Below, one piece after another: positions 45,604 through 57,822 of a DNA stretch of 64,000 bases; position 1 is the stretch's first letter, and each line of letters starts with the position of its first letter. Source of the DNA: Fomitopsis serialis. Its lineage: Eukaryota > Basidiomycota > Agaricomycetes > Polyporales > Fomitopsidaceae. Under the pieces are notes generated by a model that saw only the letters and a list, made by a program, of their open reading frames with translations, had not been told where the DNA came from and did no database searches. The position numbers and the translations under genes were made by a program. Where the stretch lies: assembly GCF_022376445.1 (NCBI RefSeq), contig NW_025955133.1:18080-82079 (forward strand), written 5' to 3'.

Positions 45604-46497
45604 TTACGCATCGCCGCGGCAGCTACTTTGTTCATGCCGCGTCAGGGCGTCTCCTCTACTGAAGTCCTTGTTACACCAACGACAGGTCTTCCTCCCATGC
45701 TTCAAATGGCACGACGAGATGTGCCGGGTCAGTGTGACAACAGTCTTGTACTCAAGACCGCAGGTCGTATGACCGTCCTCCGAAGTCCAGTGGCAGATCA
45801 CCGTGGTTCCGAGGCTACCACTTGCTCCCTCAGGGCGGTTTTGATTGCGGCCGCTCTGAGACACCATCGCGTCTGTGTGATATTCTAGGAAGTGGCGCCT
45901 GATACCTCCGGCGCTGTGGTCATCAAGCATGATTGGGCATTGCTCCCAGGGGCACTGTTGGCAGCGAGGGAGGGAATGAGCGACGTCAACCTCGGCCACA
46001 CCAGTCCTGTACAGGTGCGCGAATTCGACGTTAGACCATTGCCCTGTCAGACAAGTCGCAAGAATTATTTTCGGCAGCTGAAGACTTACAGAGTTGTAGC
46101 GGTTGAATCAGCCTCTGCGGCATCATACTGTGTCGTTACTGCTGGCTAGACACATACACGGTGACACCGCGACCGCGCTTGAGCGCCCGAAGACAGCACG
46201 TATACGACCGACTCACCGGTCTTTGAAGATGACCAAAAGGCCGGGGTTGTACAGGCGCCCTCGCCGCCCAATAACCGTCGTAAGCTCCGATTTGCAGTGA
46301 ATCGTGTCTAGAGGGGTCGGTGCTGTGAGACCAAAACAGAGTTGACCCGCCTACGTGTCGTGGACTTACTTTCCACAGGGTCTGACTCGCAGGGCATCTT
46401 GACGCTCACTGATTGCGCCCGTCATCGTTGGCAGGTGTCCAGACCAAGGAAGCGGGTACGGTTTTCCCGTACGAGCAACACGGCTCTGCCGCGACAT
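45604..46497 (-). CDS. Tandem-CWCH2 zinc-finger protein 4
   Basis: Four exons, 46497-46370, 46322-46217, 46127-46090 and 46006-45604, give 224 residues. The ATG at 46497 opens MSRQSRVARTGKPYP. Fingers: CPWEQC-x14-H-x4-H, CHWTSEDGHTTC-x12-H-x4-H, CRWC-x12-H-x4-C, with MLDDHSAGGIRRH and SRGDALTRH. It ends a few residues after the last cysteine. The finger block is closest by eye to zinc-finger gene 5, while the N-termini are unrelated. Confidence 0.73.
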
Positions 46498-48371
46498 TGA
46501 ATGAGTATCGGATTGGATTTTTTTTTTGCGAGTGACGGGGGAGAGAAGGTAAAAGGCTAGAAGAAAGGAACGAATCGATAAGTAGCGGAGAGTATGCATA
46601 TGGACCACATGATATATAGATCATGTTGAGTAGAGTTCAACGAAGACTCTGCAGTGTCAGCATGCGCACCGGAAGCACGCTGAGGTAAGAAGTGGTACAC
46701 ACTCTGTGAGCTTGTGTGTGTAGTTGGAACTATTTGTGTGTCGTCTTCTCGACTCCGTCGCACATGCCAGACAGTGTGCGGGCGGACCAGGGGTTTATCG
46801 CTATCGCCACTGCCAGCGGTTTTGATTGCCGCGGCAATGGCTTTCTCTGGGTGAGCAGCGGACACACCATCACCCAATTTGGTGACTCCCATTACCTAGT
46901 TGTGCAGAGGATTTACTAGCCTTCCTCTCTCTTCGAGTTCTGTTAGTTTCTGTGGTCAGAACTAGGTTGGACACGGAAGCGCATTGCCACTGCTTTCAAT
47001 ACGCAATGCAAGCCCGATCCGAGTGCAATATTAAGCACAGGGTAATGCGGTGGTTCGGAACCAAAGAGAAAATGTTCTCCGTTAGGGCTCGGAGACATTC
47101 TACAGCAGTGCCCTTGAGGCGTGGTCCGGTGAAGGCGGAGATTTCCATCCAGAGTCGTCTATTGAACAGATTGTGTCGATCATGTTAATTATGTCGAAGA
47201 AGCATGGCAGTTGCGTGCCACTGTGGCGGAGAGCAGTAGTCGAAAGGCCACAACGCGCATAACTCGAGGCAGACATGTTCGCCGCCACGTGTCCCCCTTT
47301 ACATGGCAAGGCTTTCATTCCTTCCGGCGCTCAGAATGCAACACCCGATGAATCGATGCTTACCCCTGTCCTAGTTCGAAACCGCGTCCGGCACCACAGC
47401 GAATAGTACGAATATGACTTGCCTGACCCCTTCTGCGGAGAACGCTGCCTACGAAGATTCCGCGAGACATGAAACTTGAAGGGCGGTGCAATGTCATGAC
47501 GTGCAGTGCTTTCCGGACAGTACATCTACCGACTTGATACGGGCGGTCAGAGCGATGCATGAGTTCACATAGGAAGCTCGGAGTCGGGGGTTTTCATGGT
47601 CGTTTCTCAGCGCAGAGATTGAGTGGCCCAGTGGACGTACTTAGTTGAATAAGACCCGGATGTGACTGTAGCTTGGTGCTGTACTGCCCCAGCGCCTTCC
47701 GGTAATAAGGCTGTTCGGGCTGAGTCCTTCGATGTTGTACTTCAAGATTCTGGCGGGGTGCATAGAAGGTAGAGGAACCAGGCCAGGCCGAACGTTGTAG
47801 ATTTTCAGGTCCAGCATACTTCGAGCGCACTGTCACGGTAGAAAGCGAGCCAGCGCCCATAAGAATGACTGACAGCCACAACCCCATCGTTGACTCGGCA
47901 ATCTCCGTAGGCTCGCTCCTACTTATCGTAATCTACTTACTAGCACCAGTTTTCCGAAGTCTTCTGGGTGTAAATGCTACTCACTGCATGAATGATGCTC
48001 GAATCAACCTCGAGTCGCATACTAGCCATACAAACGCTATCATTACTAGTAGGTGCAATGACAGTGTACACGTGCGCCGCATTAGGCTACGGAAGCTACA
48101 GGTCGATCCATTGCGCGATAGCCCATACGATCGTACCCTAAAGGACGTATCACCACCACGAAGGAGTCTATACTATCGAGGAACATTATAAGCATAAATT
48201 AAGAAAGAGAGGACGGCGGGACAGGAATGTCATAAATCGTAAGCGAGCCAGTAGGTTCAGAAGGCTTGTTTCAAGTTCGCTGATTCTACAGCTTCAGCCA
48301 GAGGTCCGTGTTCAGATCAGCCCTTAGGCAGTACGACTCGATACTGCCGCGCTGCGCTGCCTACGATGCTG
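46498..48371. other. Gene-poor stretch
   Basis: No believable gene in about 1.9 kb. A run of ten T at 46518-46527 lies just upstream of zinc-finger gene 4. Confidence 0.5.
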
Positions 48372-49370
48372 TCAGTGCTTTATAATAATTTTATACAGCA
48401 TGGAGCTAGCATACCGTCTTGTTCGGCGCAGAGGGCCCGGGCCGCTACCCTGACCATTGGCAACAGATGGACCGCGACAGGTCACATGTTGGTGGCGCTT
48501 CAGAGCATCCTTCCTACTGAATTCCACCCCGCAAACCTCGCACGTCACTCGCCCGGCTCCCATGTGGTGAGACGATATGTGCCGTGCAAGCGTGCGGACC
48601 GTACGATAGACGTGCTCGCTGCGACAAGGTTGACCGTCCTTCAAGTTCCACTGACAGATCGAAGCGCATTCGCGGTTAAACTGTCTACCAGCGTTGACCG
48701 CGCCTCCGGATAGGATGTCCGTGTGGTACTCCAGCAAATGACGCGCTATCCCCCCGTTGCTGTGGTCGTCAAGCATGATTCTGCATTGACCCCAGAGGCA
48801 GGGACGGCGAGTTGCATCGCGCTGGGATGATGAAGCTACGTCGTGGGTCTGCGCGACCACCCCTGATCCGCTGATCTCAACGTGCGAGCTATAGCACAGG
48901 AATTCAGACCATGACTCGAATGAGACGTGACAGAGTTAAGCCTTCGAAGGCCGCCGACGTACCGTGCGCTAGTTGGGACAGTTATCGCGGGGTTTTTCCG
49001 ATCAGCTTGCATCGTCTAGTGAACACGGGTCAATAGGTCATGCTCTGATAGCAAAAGTCAATTCGACAGACCAATCCCCATGAATAGTCGTGATCATAAC
49101 TGGAAGGCGGTAGGGGCTGCCTTGGTATTACGTTGCCGTAGCCTGACAGAGGCTCGGTGCTACGGCTTTCAATGTCAATGATAGTCATATGAATGCCGAT
49201 TTCCCGACTTACTATCCATATAAATTCGTCGGCCATGCATGATTTTGAAGCGGCGTGTAGGAGGACACGAGTCGGGCGCTTGGCTCCGAAACTCTGTATG
49301 GGAGCGAAGTGAGGGCATGATCGACGGGGACCTGGGGGATCTGTGACATCGAATAGAGGTTGAAGGACAT
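48372..49370 (-). CDS. Tandem-CWCH2 zinc-finger protein 5
   Basis: Four exons, 49370-49213, 49159-49072, 49015-48963 and 48888-48372, give about 271 residues. The ATG at 49370 opens MSFNLYSMSQIPQVP, and exon 1 ends in TA, phase 2, as in paralogue 3. Fingers: CLWGQC-x14-H-x4-H, CQWNLKDGQPC-x14-H-x4-H, CEVC-x12-H-x4-C, with MLDDHSNGGIARH and SRKDALKRH. About 35 residues follow the last finger. The second exon's acceptor could be six bases earlier without changing frame. Confidence 0.7.
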
Positions 49371-50891
49371 GAGTGTCGTATAATAGGTGCAAATAAAGAG
49401 TGGCAGAAGAATAGAACGATTGACTTGTCTACCTGTACCGGCCGGAAAATCACCCCGCTATATAGGCAACCTCTGTACCCAGTGGAAAGGGGCACACGAA
49501 AGCCACGTTGAAATTAGATTCGGCGAGCGGGTGAGCGCTTGAGCTACTGGTTGAGAACGGAACAGGCGTGTCTTCAGACCATCCGTCCTGACATGATCAT
49601 GATGTCAACTGCGCCCGCCCACGTCAATCCTCCGACAGGTAGCGCACCCTCAGAGTCAATGCCTGAGATGTGACGCTGGGCAGCCACATGGACGGCAACA
49701 ATATCACCTCACCGCAACTGATCTCTTATTGCAGCTAGCGACATACCAGCTACGGACAAGCCCGTGTCTAGTGTGGCTGTTGTCGTGCCCGATTTAGTTC
49801 TAGTGTGCAAGGGGAACAGCTCGATAGCCCACCTTGCAGCCAGCCGTGGGGGCTCAGGAGAGTTGGAACTGAGTAGATGCGCTTCGAAGCGCAGCATCTA
49901 GACCCCGAGGTCCACGACGATCTCTTCTTCACCCATTATGCGGGGCCGGCACAATGCCAAATCTCTGCTATGATGATGGCTCCCAGCGGTGAACCATGGT
50001 CCTCCTTCGGAGTTGCAATTTTGTGACACGAATCCTTTACAATCGGAGTCAAGTAACAAGGTTCATAGGTTGACGAGCTCCCACGATGTGGACGCCTTCA
50101 AGCCCACCGCGCATAACGATGCGCTCTGTGCACCACACCGACCAGACCAGCCTCGCTCGAAGCTCGTTGCTGAGACTAGGTTGCCAGGGAGCCTGAGGGT
50201 GGTGGGACGAGAGATGACCGAGGCCACGCCCCGAGGCCGCGGGACAGTGCCGATAACTCGTGGTTCTCAGGGTTCAGCCATTTTCGGGGACATTGTGGCT
50301 AGTAGTGCGTACTCGTGTGATACAGCAGAGATGGACCATCGTCCTCATCACCGTGACTTCGGAAATTTGATACGAACAGTCACCTGCAGATCTGAATTGA
50401 AAGCAACAAACAGAGTCAGCAAAATTCCCCACAAAGCGAACCGGGCATCTGGCACACCGACCTACTATTTCTCAGCTTCCGACCATGCTACTAGTCCAGG
50501 CGCGGCCGTGCCACAGCGCCCGGGCCACAGAAGCCACAGCTCGACGGCGCCTGTGGTCAGATGCGTGCTTCTGAGCTGTCCAATAGAAAGCAGTGCAGTC
50601 CATAGACGGTTCGCGAACAGTGCACACACAGCCCGAGCTGAGGCCGCCGCTGCGGAGTATAGCAAAATCTACGTGCGCCCGTCAAGAGCGACCAGTGAAC
50701 GGGTCTAGAGTGGATAACGTGGCGGAGTCACGGTGGGACAGATCTCGATAGAGTGAACAGCTCGCCAGACATGCGACGAAGGGTCGTCCTTACGCTGAGC
50801 AAGACCACCAGAGAAATACCAATATTCTCCAGGCACTCCATATCTCGCCGACCTCGTACCACCCATCGCATTTCTGTATCTCGGAGTGGCC
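49371..50891. other. Intergenic, no gene seen
   Basis: A 239-codon plus-strand frame at 49989-50708 lacks any domain and has a Ser/Arg/Ala composition expected of chance GC-rich reading. Confidence 0.45.
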
Positions 50892-52315
50892 CTATCTCTC
50901 CTCATCAGAAACCCTGACGAGCAGCTTACCAACCGTCTGCCCGTCAGTGAGGTCCTTCTGCGCCTGCTGCACGCCCTCGCCGGTAAGTGGGTACTCCTTG
51001 TGGATCTGCAATTTGAGCTTGCCCTCAGCGGCGAAGCGGAAGAGCTCCGAGCTGTACAGGCGTCCCTCTTCTGGCGTGAAGATGTAATTGCCCATACTGC
51101 GCGGCGAGTTAGTGGCGCGGTGGGCGTAGGAACAAGGGGACGCACGTGGGTCGGAGAAGCTTGAGGTTCTTCTCGACGAGCTTCAGGGGCGGGAACGGCG
51201 GGACGGCACCCGACGCGTTCCCGACAGAGACGAGGGTCCCCTTCCGGCGGAGTAGCTTGAAGTTGTCTTCGAAGCTATGGAATCCGAGTTGCGCGTCAGA
51301 TCCGTTCCCAAAAGAAAGCAATGGTAGACTCACGTATCCTTCCCTACCCCGTCGAAGACAGCATGTACGCCCTCGCCCTTCGTGATCTCCAAGACGCGTT
51401 CCACCACGTTCTCGTCCCGATAAAGGATGACATGGTCAGCGCCATAGCTCTTCGCGAGCTCCGCCTTCTCCTTGGTTGACGTCGTCCCGATCACGATGGC
51501 GCCGCGGTCCTTCAACAGCTGCGCGAACTGCAGGCCCAGTCCGCCTGCGATGGTGTGGACGAGGATGTAGTCCCCCGCTGGACGTTGTACGCTTCCGTGA
51601 TGAACGTCAGCGCAGTCAGGCCCTGGACGAACAGACCCGCTGCCGTTCTGAGAGAGACAGACTCCGGGACGGGATAGACCTTGGCCCAAGGAATCGTGGC
51701 ATATTCGGTGAAGGTACCGACGGGCCCAGCGTACTGCATCTGACGTTAACGGTCTGCTCAGATTCTGACGATGCTACGCTCACAACGGCTACTTTCCCTC
51801 CGACCTTGAATCCTCGTTTCTTGAACTCCTCGTCATTCACGACGCTGGGATCCGATGGCAGCGCCGCGATGGTGCCTGCGCCCTCTGTGCCCTGCACGTA
51901 CGGAAAGCGATCGATCTTGTACAGCCCCTTCCTGCTCGATCGTTGAGCGATCTCAATCTCCTTCGACGTAGCTGGGGGCACGCCATGTGCACACCGGCAG
52001 GCGGAGTACGCACTGACCTGAAATACGTATCAATGAAGTTGACACCGCCATAGCGCACCTACATGCACCCACAGCGATCGAGATCAGACTCGGCTACGGA
52101 CACGAGCTGGGAGAAAGACGTACCCTTACGAGCACATTGCCGGGTGCATTCTCCGGAAATGGCAACGTGAGGTCCTCGATTACGTCGAAGTCGCCCGTCT
52201 TGTGGATACCAACGGCCTTGATTTGCGATGGGAAGGACATCTTGCGACCTGCGGAGGTCGAGAGAAAGCGAGAGATCTGTGCGAGTCTGGGAGAAGCTCT
52301 CAGGAAGTTGGTCAT
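50892..52315 (-). CDS. NADPH:quinone oxidoreductase (zeta-crystallin-like), probable mitochondrial
   Basis: A medium-chain dehydrogenase/reductase that would pass electrons from NADPH to quinones. Exons 52315-52124, 52058-52018, 51931-51784, 51739-51334, 51274-51146 and 51096-50892. It starts with an Arg/Ser-rich amphipathic leader (MTNFLRASPRLAQISRFLST), suggesting mitochondrial import. Landmarks: YGGVNFIDTYFR, PYVQGTEGAGTI, the NADP-binding VHTIAGGLGLQFAQLLK, GADHVILYRDE, VFDGVGKDTF and TLVSVGNASG. Exon 4 contains a frame break: the C-run at 51572-51576 is one base short of the conserved QRGDYILVH reading. Length, about 320-340 residues, is normal for the family. Zinc-binding cysteines of alcohol dehydrogenases are absent, as expected. 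Confidence 0.85.
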
Positions 52316-52967
52316 AGGAGGCCAGACGAGCACTTGGCCGTGTTGACTGAGTAGAAGGCTTTATACTAGAGCCTTGCTGACTCAAGTACTACTGGGAGTG
52401 GCTCGGGCTCAACTGAGTCGCGATCACGTCACCGCACGCAGCTTCGGCTGCCCCGTAAAGATATTCGCCATCTGTACCTTGCGAGATCCCGGCGATTGGC
52501 CGGCGAAACCTTGGCTGAGAGAGCGAGCAAAGGAGGCAGAGGATGTCGGACTGTCTGCTGGTCGAGAGCGACCCAGCAACGGTACATACTGGCATGAGGC
52601 TGCCATTAACGTGTACAGATCAAGCGCCCATCTCTTGTGAGCTTCCGTTTGGCTTCCGTTGTCCCAGTCTGAGCAGATCCCTTGGTTCGACTCTTGTCTT
52701 GCATGTCCTCCCGACTTCAACTGAAGCGTATAGCTCTACTAAATGTTCTCTTGTAAGTCATTTTGAGCAGAGCTTGAAAAGTTCCTCAGAATTTCGACGG
52801 AGGGGAAAGCGCCCATACGTCGGCACCAGAGATCATACCCTACAGCAGTATATAACTACATACATCTAAAGACCCTCCACGCAGCGCTAGTGTGGGTTCG
52901 TGTCGAACCTATACATACATCAACGGACTCGGATTCAACGGAGATCATCCACCCAGTACGGCCATGA
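52316..52967. other. Intergenic, no gene seen
   Basis: The upstream region of the quinone oxidoreductase and the 3' flank of the ABC transporter gene. No other feature was recognised. Confidence 0.5.
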
Positions 52968-55716
52968 TCATTGTTCTTGCGCAGAAAGCATCTGGTTCAG
53001 CTCTTTCACGCGCGCCTCCCACTTCTCGACCTCCGCGATCTTGCCCTCGAGCGTGATCACCTCGCGGTCGATGCCCATGCGCTCCTCCGCCGTGCCTATG
53101 CGCGTCAGCTGCCATTTGCCTGTGCCGTCGCCCGCGAGCGTGAGCAGATGGGTGTGGTACCGCATGAGCGACGGGCGTAGGGATATGGTGATGAGCGTGA
53201 TGCCGAGCGACTTTGCATGCTCGTACATCCGGCCTTCGACGTCGCTGGAGACGGCGCTCGTGCATTCTGCGGGCGGGATGGAGTCAACGAGACGCAGCGT
53301 CAGGACGTAGCATGTCACGTACCATCGAGGACAGCGAACTTGGGCATGTGATAGAAGACTCGCGCGAGACCCATCTGGGAGTATTCGCCGGATGAGAACC
53401 AAACTAAGAGCGTTGAACGCGAACTCACCCGTTGCTTCTCGCCGCCGCTCAACACATCGCGCCACTCCTTCCTTGTGAACCAGCCGCCCTCCCGGGCGGG
53501 CAGGTACGCCAGGTTCGCCGCAGCCAAGATGTCCATCAAGTCCTGCTCCGTCTTCCCCGACTCCAAGTACTCAGCATATGAGTGCGGATAGATGATTCTG
53601 TCTCAGACATCAGCAATGTGTCGACCACTGCAGAGTGATACCGACGCACTGGTCAAGCAGCGATCCAGTCACCATGTAAGCTCTCTGCGGTACGATGAAC
53701 ACGCCCTGCTTCCCCGCCGGCCGCTTCACTTCTCCATCGTTCTGGGCAGCCCACAGACCGGCGAGCACCCGTGCCACGGCAGTCTTGCCCACGCCATTGC
53801 TCCCAGTAATCATCAAATGCTCTCCCTGATGCAGCACTAGCGACAGGTCCTTCACGAGGATCCAGGACGACCCCGTCTTCTCTGGCACCCCGGCGATGAC
53901 GGCGCGCGAAACAGTCGGCACGCCGACGTCGACGTTCGTGAGCTCGATGAAGTCCTGGTGCGCAGCGTCGGACGTGGGCGGGAGCGGGGGCAAGTTGTGC
54001 AGCGTCGAGAGGAGTGAGTACAGCCGCGTTGTGAGCCCAGCGAGTTCGAGAAGGTCTTTGTAGGCGTACATGACGCGCCCTCCCGCGTCAGCGAGGGAGA
54101 GAAGCAGACGACGCGAGGAGATGTAGGTCTCGGTGCGATTCGCGACCTCGTCATTGGGCCTGGAGACCGTCGGCACGCCTGCTTGCACGCCGACGTGTCG
54201 ACGCCGCGTGAGGAACACGGGGATCGAAATCAGGCAGTACCCAGCGGCACTCCAGAGGTACTTGATCACGAAGTCCTCCGTCCATTCGTATGCAATGCGG
54301 ATCTATGTACAACATGGTTTATTCAGATAGCGAGCAATATGCATGGACCACCACGAACCTTGTATATGGAGTTGACATGGCGAATTAGTCTCAAATACGC
54401 TCGCCACAGTATACTCCGTTCTCGGAGCCCACCGCCGTAGAAGCTGTCCAGCAGTTAGTCTTGTGGACTAGCACGGAGCGTAGACACGCACGCGATCTCC
54501 TCACTCTCCCTGTCGACGCGGCCCATGCCTGCGCGATACTCTCCCTCGAGCTGCGCCTCGACCGCAGCCAGTCGTCCAAAAGCAGGCGTCGCTGCGCGCA
54601 GAATCCTGGCCGTAACGTAGTAGTTCAATCCCAGGAGGAACGTCCCGCGGAAGCCGAGCGTCCGCGAGAGCTGCGAGGTGAAGAGGATGAGGTCTAGAGA
54701 AGGCTTCAAGACATTCCCGCTATCCGATGTCAGTCGGAAGGTGTGCGCGAGCGGCGACAGACGCACTAAATCCCGGTGAGAGAATCGCAGAACGCTGCAA
54801 TGTCAGACGTGATGTATTGGTCGACATCGTCTAGCCCGCCTTCGAGCGCGGTGCGATAGTATCGCAGGTCTGGCGAGGATGACAGGTACACGTCGTCGGT
54901 GTACCGCGTCAACCGAGTCCTCAATCCCAATGAAAGCTTCGCTTGGAGGTGGCGAATCTGGAAGGCGCGCGTCAGCTTCGCGTTTGTTCTCGTTTCAGGG
55001 TACCACCTACCATGACATTCGTGTATGTGCTCGGCACTGCAAGCGCGAACCACAGCCCGAGCCCCTTCAAGAAGCCCTTTCCGTCTGCGCTGACCAGGTC
55101 ACGCACTATCCGGCCATCGAGGCGCGCGACTGCGACGCTGAGCACGGTGCGGAAGACGAGGAAGAAGGTGTGTGCGAAGAGAATGATAGCCTCCTTCGAA
55201 TGGTAGGTTGGGAAGGCGACACGGAGGATGGCGAGCAGTTGTCGCAGGAAGGACTTGTCCAGCCCTGGCTTGTGTGAGGCGGAATGGGGCGAAACCTTCT
55301 GGCATCGCAGCAATGACGGATTCGGTGTAGAGCGGATGGGTATCTGTGAGAAAGCATGACCAACGCTGCGCTAGGTCGGCAGTCTAGGTTAGAGTGGAAG
55401 ACCAACGGACCTGCTTGATGCGACCTTCGTGAGGTACGAGAAGTCGCGTCGTCCCATCGGCATCCTTCGTGTACACTTGCTGCAATGCCCGCGTCAGGTC
55501 CTCCTCGCTGACCTTCTGTTTTATGTGGCTGCTGTCAGACTGCGCAATGCAGCTCTTGGGCCAGTAAGCAGGCGAGAACGGAGCAGAAGTAAGGAGATGA
55601 GCAGAAGCAAGCCTGGGCGTGGGAACCCCTTCGCGTCGACGAGGCGGTTCTCATCGACATCTGGGCGAAGTGGCCGCAAGAATGTGTAGTTGAGTGTACA
55701 GACTCGCAGTGAATTA
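52968..55716 (-). CDS. Peroxisomal ABC subfamily D half-transporter (Pxa1/Pxa2-like)
   Basis: Imports long-chain acyl-CoA into peroxisomes for beta-oxidation, as a dimer of half-transporters. Traceable exons: 55716-55411, 55343-55011, 54957-54767, 54719-54492, 54443-54359, 54302-53650, 53597-53429, 53374-53323 and 53266-52968. Membrane part: FLVFRTVLSVAVARLDGRIV, IRHLQAKLSLGLRTRL, ITSDIAAFCDSL and the EAA-like ESEEIAFYGGG. ATPase part: Walker A GSNGVGKT, LSGGEKQR signature, and Walker B FAVLDECTSAVSSDVEG formed across the last splice, ending with ITISLRPSLMRYH (His switch). The first coding exon with the ATG was not resolved. A one-base loss near 55517 (TAAAACAG) breaks frame between LTAAT and KQKVSEEDL. 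Confidence 0.88.
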
Positions 55717-56184
55717 CTAGGACGATGAGGAGGAGGAAGAGGATGTGCTCAGACACATTAATAGTTGTAGCAATGAAGGTTAGCGCATGTGATTGTCCGA
55801 CCGCATCTCGATCGATCAATTGACACCAATTGAGTCAAACCGACCTCTGAGTGTGGGAACGTATGCGGTTCGGCCTTGCTACGTGGTTGCGTCGTGGTAC
55901 GCGGTACTTAGGTTCCTCTGCCACCACTGGGAACCTGATTAACGCAAAAAATCTACATATAGCCAGACTAGGTGTGGTATCTATCTGCTATGCGGATTTC
56001 GAAAATGGCTTATGACTTGCGTCAAAGTAACAGCGAGAGTTCACAACCAGTACCCTTGATTGCATTGTTCAAGTCCCGCCGACTACCGCGAAAATACAAC
56101 GATATTGGTACGGCCTTTTGGCGTATCATCGAGAACGAATTGTACTGACTTACAACACACAGGCTCAGCTACAGGAGGCGCGAG

Positions 56185-57822
56185 ATGGATACGATCCGCA
56201 TACCGTCACCCCTTCCCGATGATGTCTGGCGGCACATCCCCACTTACGGCCCCATGGCTGTGCAGAAGTGGCTAGTCAAAGTTCATTTCTTCGTCAATCT
56301 GGCTGTACCAATCAACAGATTGCCTGACGAATTGCTCGCGGAGATCCTGCAAATCGTGCGATTTGACCGTCCTTCCGACTGGTCTTTCAGCACCGTGCTG
56401 CTGATCTGCCGCCATTGGTACTACATCGCGGTACCCTCTGCATGCCTATGGTCCGACATCACGATTGGCATGTCGCTTCCTCTCCTGCACACATACTTGC
56501 GTCGATCACGCGGGCGGGCCTTTCGCTTTTACGCGAGCTGCGCACACGGTATCCCAGGACACCCTCCTCAGCGTACTCTCTCCGCATTTCGATCGAGTCA
56601 CGGAGTTGCACACATTCAGCTCTCAGCCATACATCGAGCATCGCATGGAACAGTTGTCTTCTCTCACCATTGACGACGCGTTGCCACCGCACTTCAACCC
56701 TGGGCCTGAGGAGGAGGAGAGGTTACCGTGATCGCCATACGCGGCGATCGTTTCCCAAAACTGGAATCCCTGACACTACACGAGATCGAACCCGTAGCGA
56801 AGATCGTCGACGCACACTGCTTGACGTCGCTGACCTTGGACGGTCTGTGGCACGAGACGTGGAGCGGAGTTCTCGATCTACTCAAGGGCTGTCCGGTTCT
56901 GGAGTACCTGACTATGGTCTCCCTCGAAGCCGGATCAACGGCTGTCGCTGTAACGGATGACGTCCGTCGCAGCCGTATCATCGAGATGCGGCGTCTTCGA
57001 GCACTCAGCTTCAGGGACTGCATCGAACGTGCGGGCATAGCATATCTGCTTGCGCATCTCGCCCTGCCGCTCACGGCTGAGATTGCTATCGTCGTTAACT
57101 TGGATGAAGCAGACCGCGAGGAATTGATGGAAGACGTCGATTTATGGGACACATCATTCGCGGATGCCTTCCCGAAGACAAGACGTTCTTACCCGTGTTC
57201 TCTGCGATACAACAGTCAAGACTACGATCAAGACGATCGCCTGACAGTACTGGCATTCACGCAGAAAGAGGTGGGTCTGGCAAGCCGTCGGTCACCTATT
57301 CCTGTGCCTTGGAAACATGCTAACACAAAGCACATTCACAAAGAGATCATGCGCGACATGAGCATGGTGTTTCTCCATCGCTGTCAATGACGGGGTTGCA
57401 CATCCAGGTGAAGGGTCATGAAAATTATGATTGGTTTTCGTGACCACGGAGAATGGAAAGCCTCTATACCAAGTTCCCGCACATCGTAGATTTCTACGCG
57501 GGGGGGCCATCCTCCAGCTTCTTCGAATTCCTTCCCGACCTTGGCCCAAATCCGAACACGCTCCCCGCCTGCCGTGGCCAAAACTGCAGCGGATTTATTC
57601 GAGAACACTGCAACGGAGCGGGAACCAGACGAGTCGAACAATATCATTGACTCCATTATCATCTCGATGCACAATCGTCGGGATGCTGCAGCTGCTGGCT
57701 CGGTGGAACGCTTGCAACATCTCCACCTAGAATTCCCGAGGATGCAGGATCGGAACCTGTACAAACGTACGAGAACATTGCAGAGGGTAACAGATCTGCT
57801 CACACGCAGTCCGGACTGGTAA
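56185..57822 (+). pseudogene. F-box protein, decayed paralogue
   Basis: The ATG at 56185 opens an F-box protein: INRLPDELLAEILQIV, ICRHWYYIAVPSACLWSDI (F-box, about residues 50-95). Beyond that the reading jumps frame about five times: LSPHFDRVTELHTFSSQPYI, then RFPKLESLTLHEIEPVAKIV, LKGCPVLEYLTMVSLEA, and FPHIVDFYAGGPSSSFFEF. Every piece aligns in order with the intact minus-strand gene at 62646-64000, which gives the intended path. Stops include TGA at 56729-56731 and one near 57443. F-box proteins recruit substrates to SCF ubiquitin ligases. This copy looks dead unless several indels are sequence errors. Confidence 0.75.

Noticed and set aside
45219..45635. 138-codon minus-strand frame downstream of zinc-finger gene 4
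   Set aside because: Overlaps the end of that gene in another frame and has no domain; likely 3' flank.
49989..50708. 239-codon plus-strand frame
   Set aside because: Ser/Arg/Ala-rich reading without conserved motifs; probably chance.
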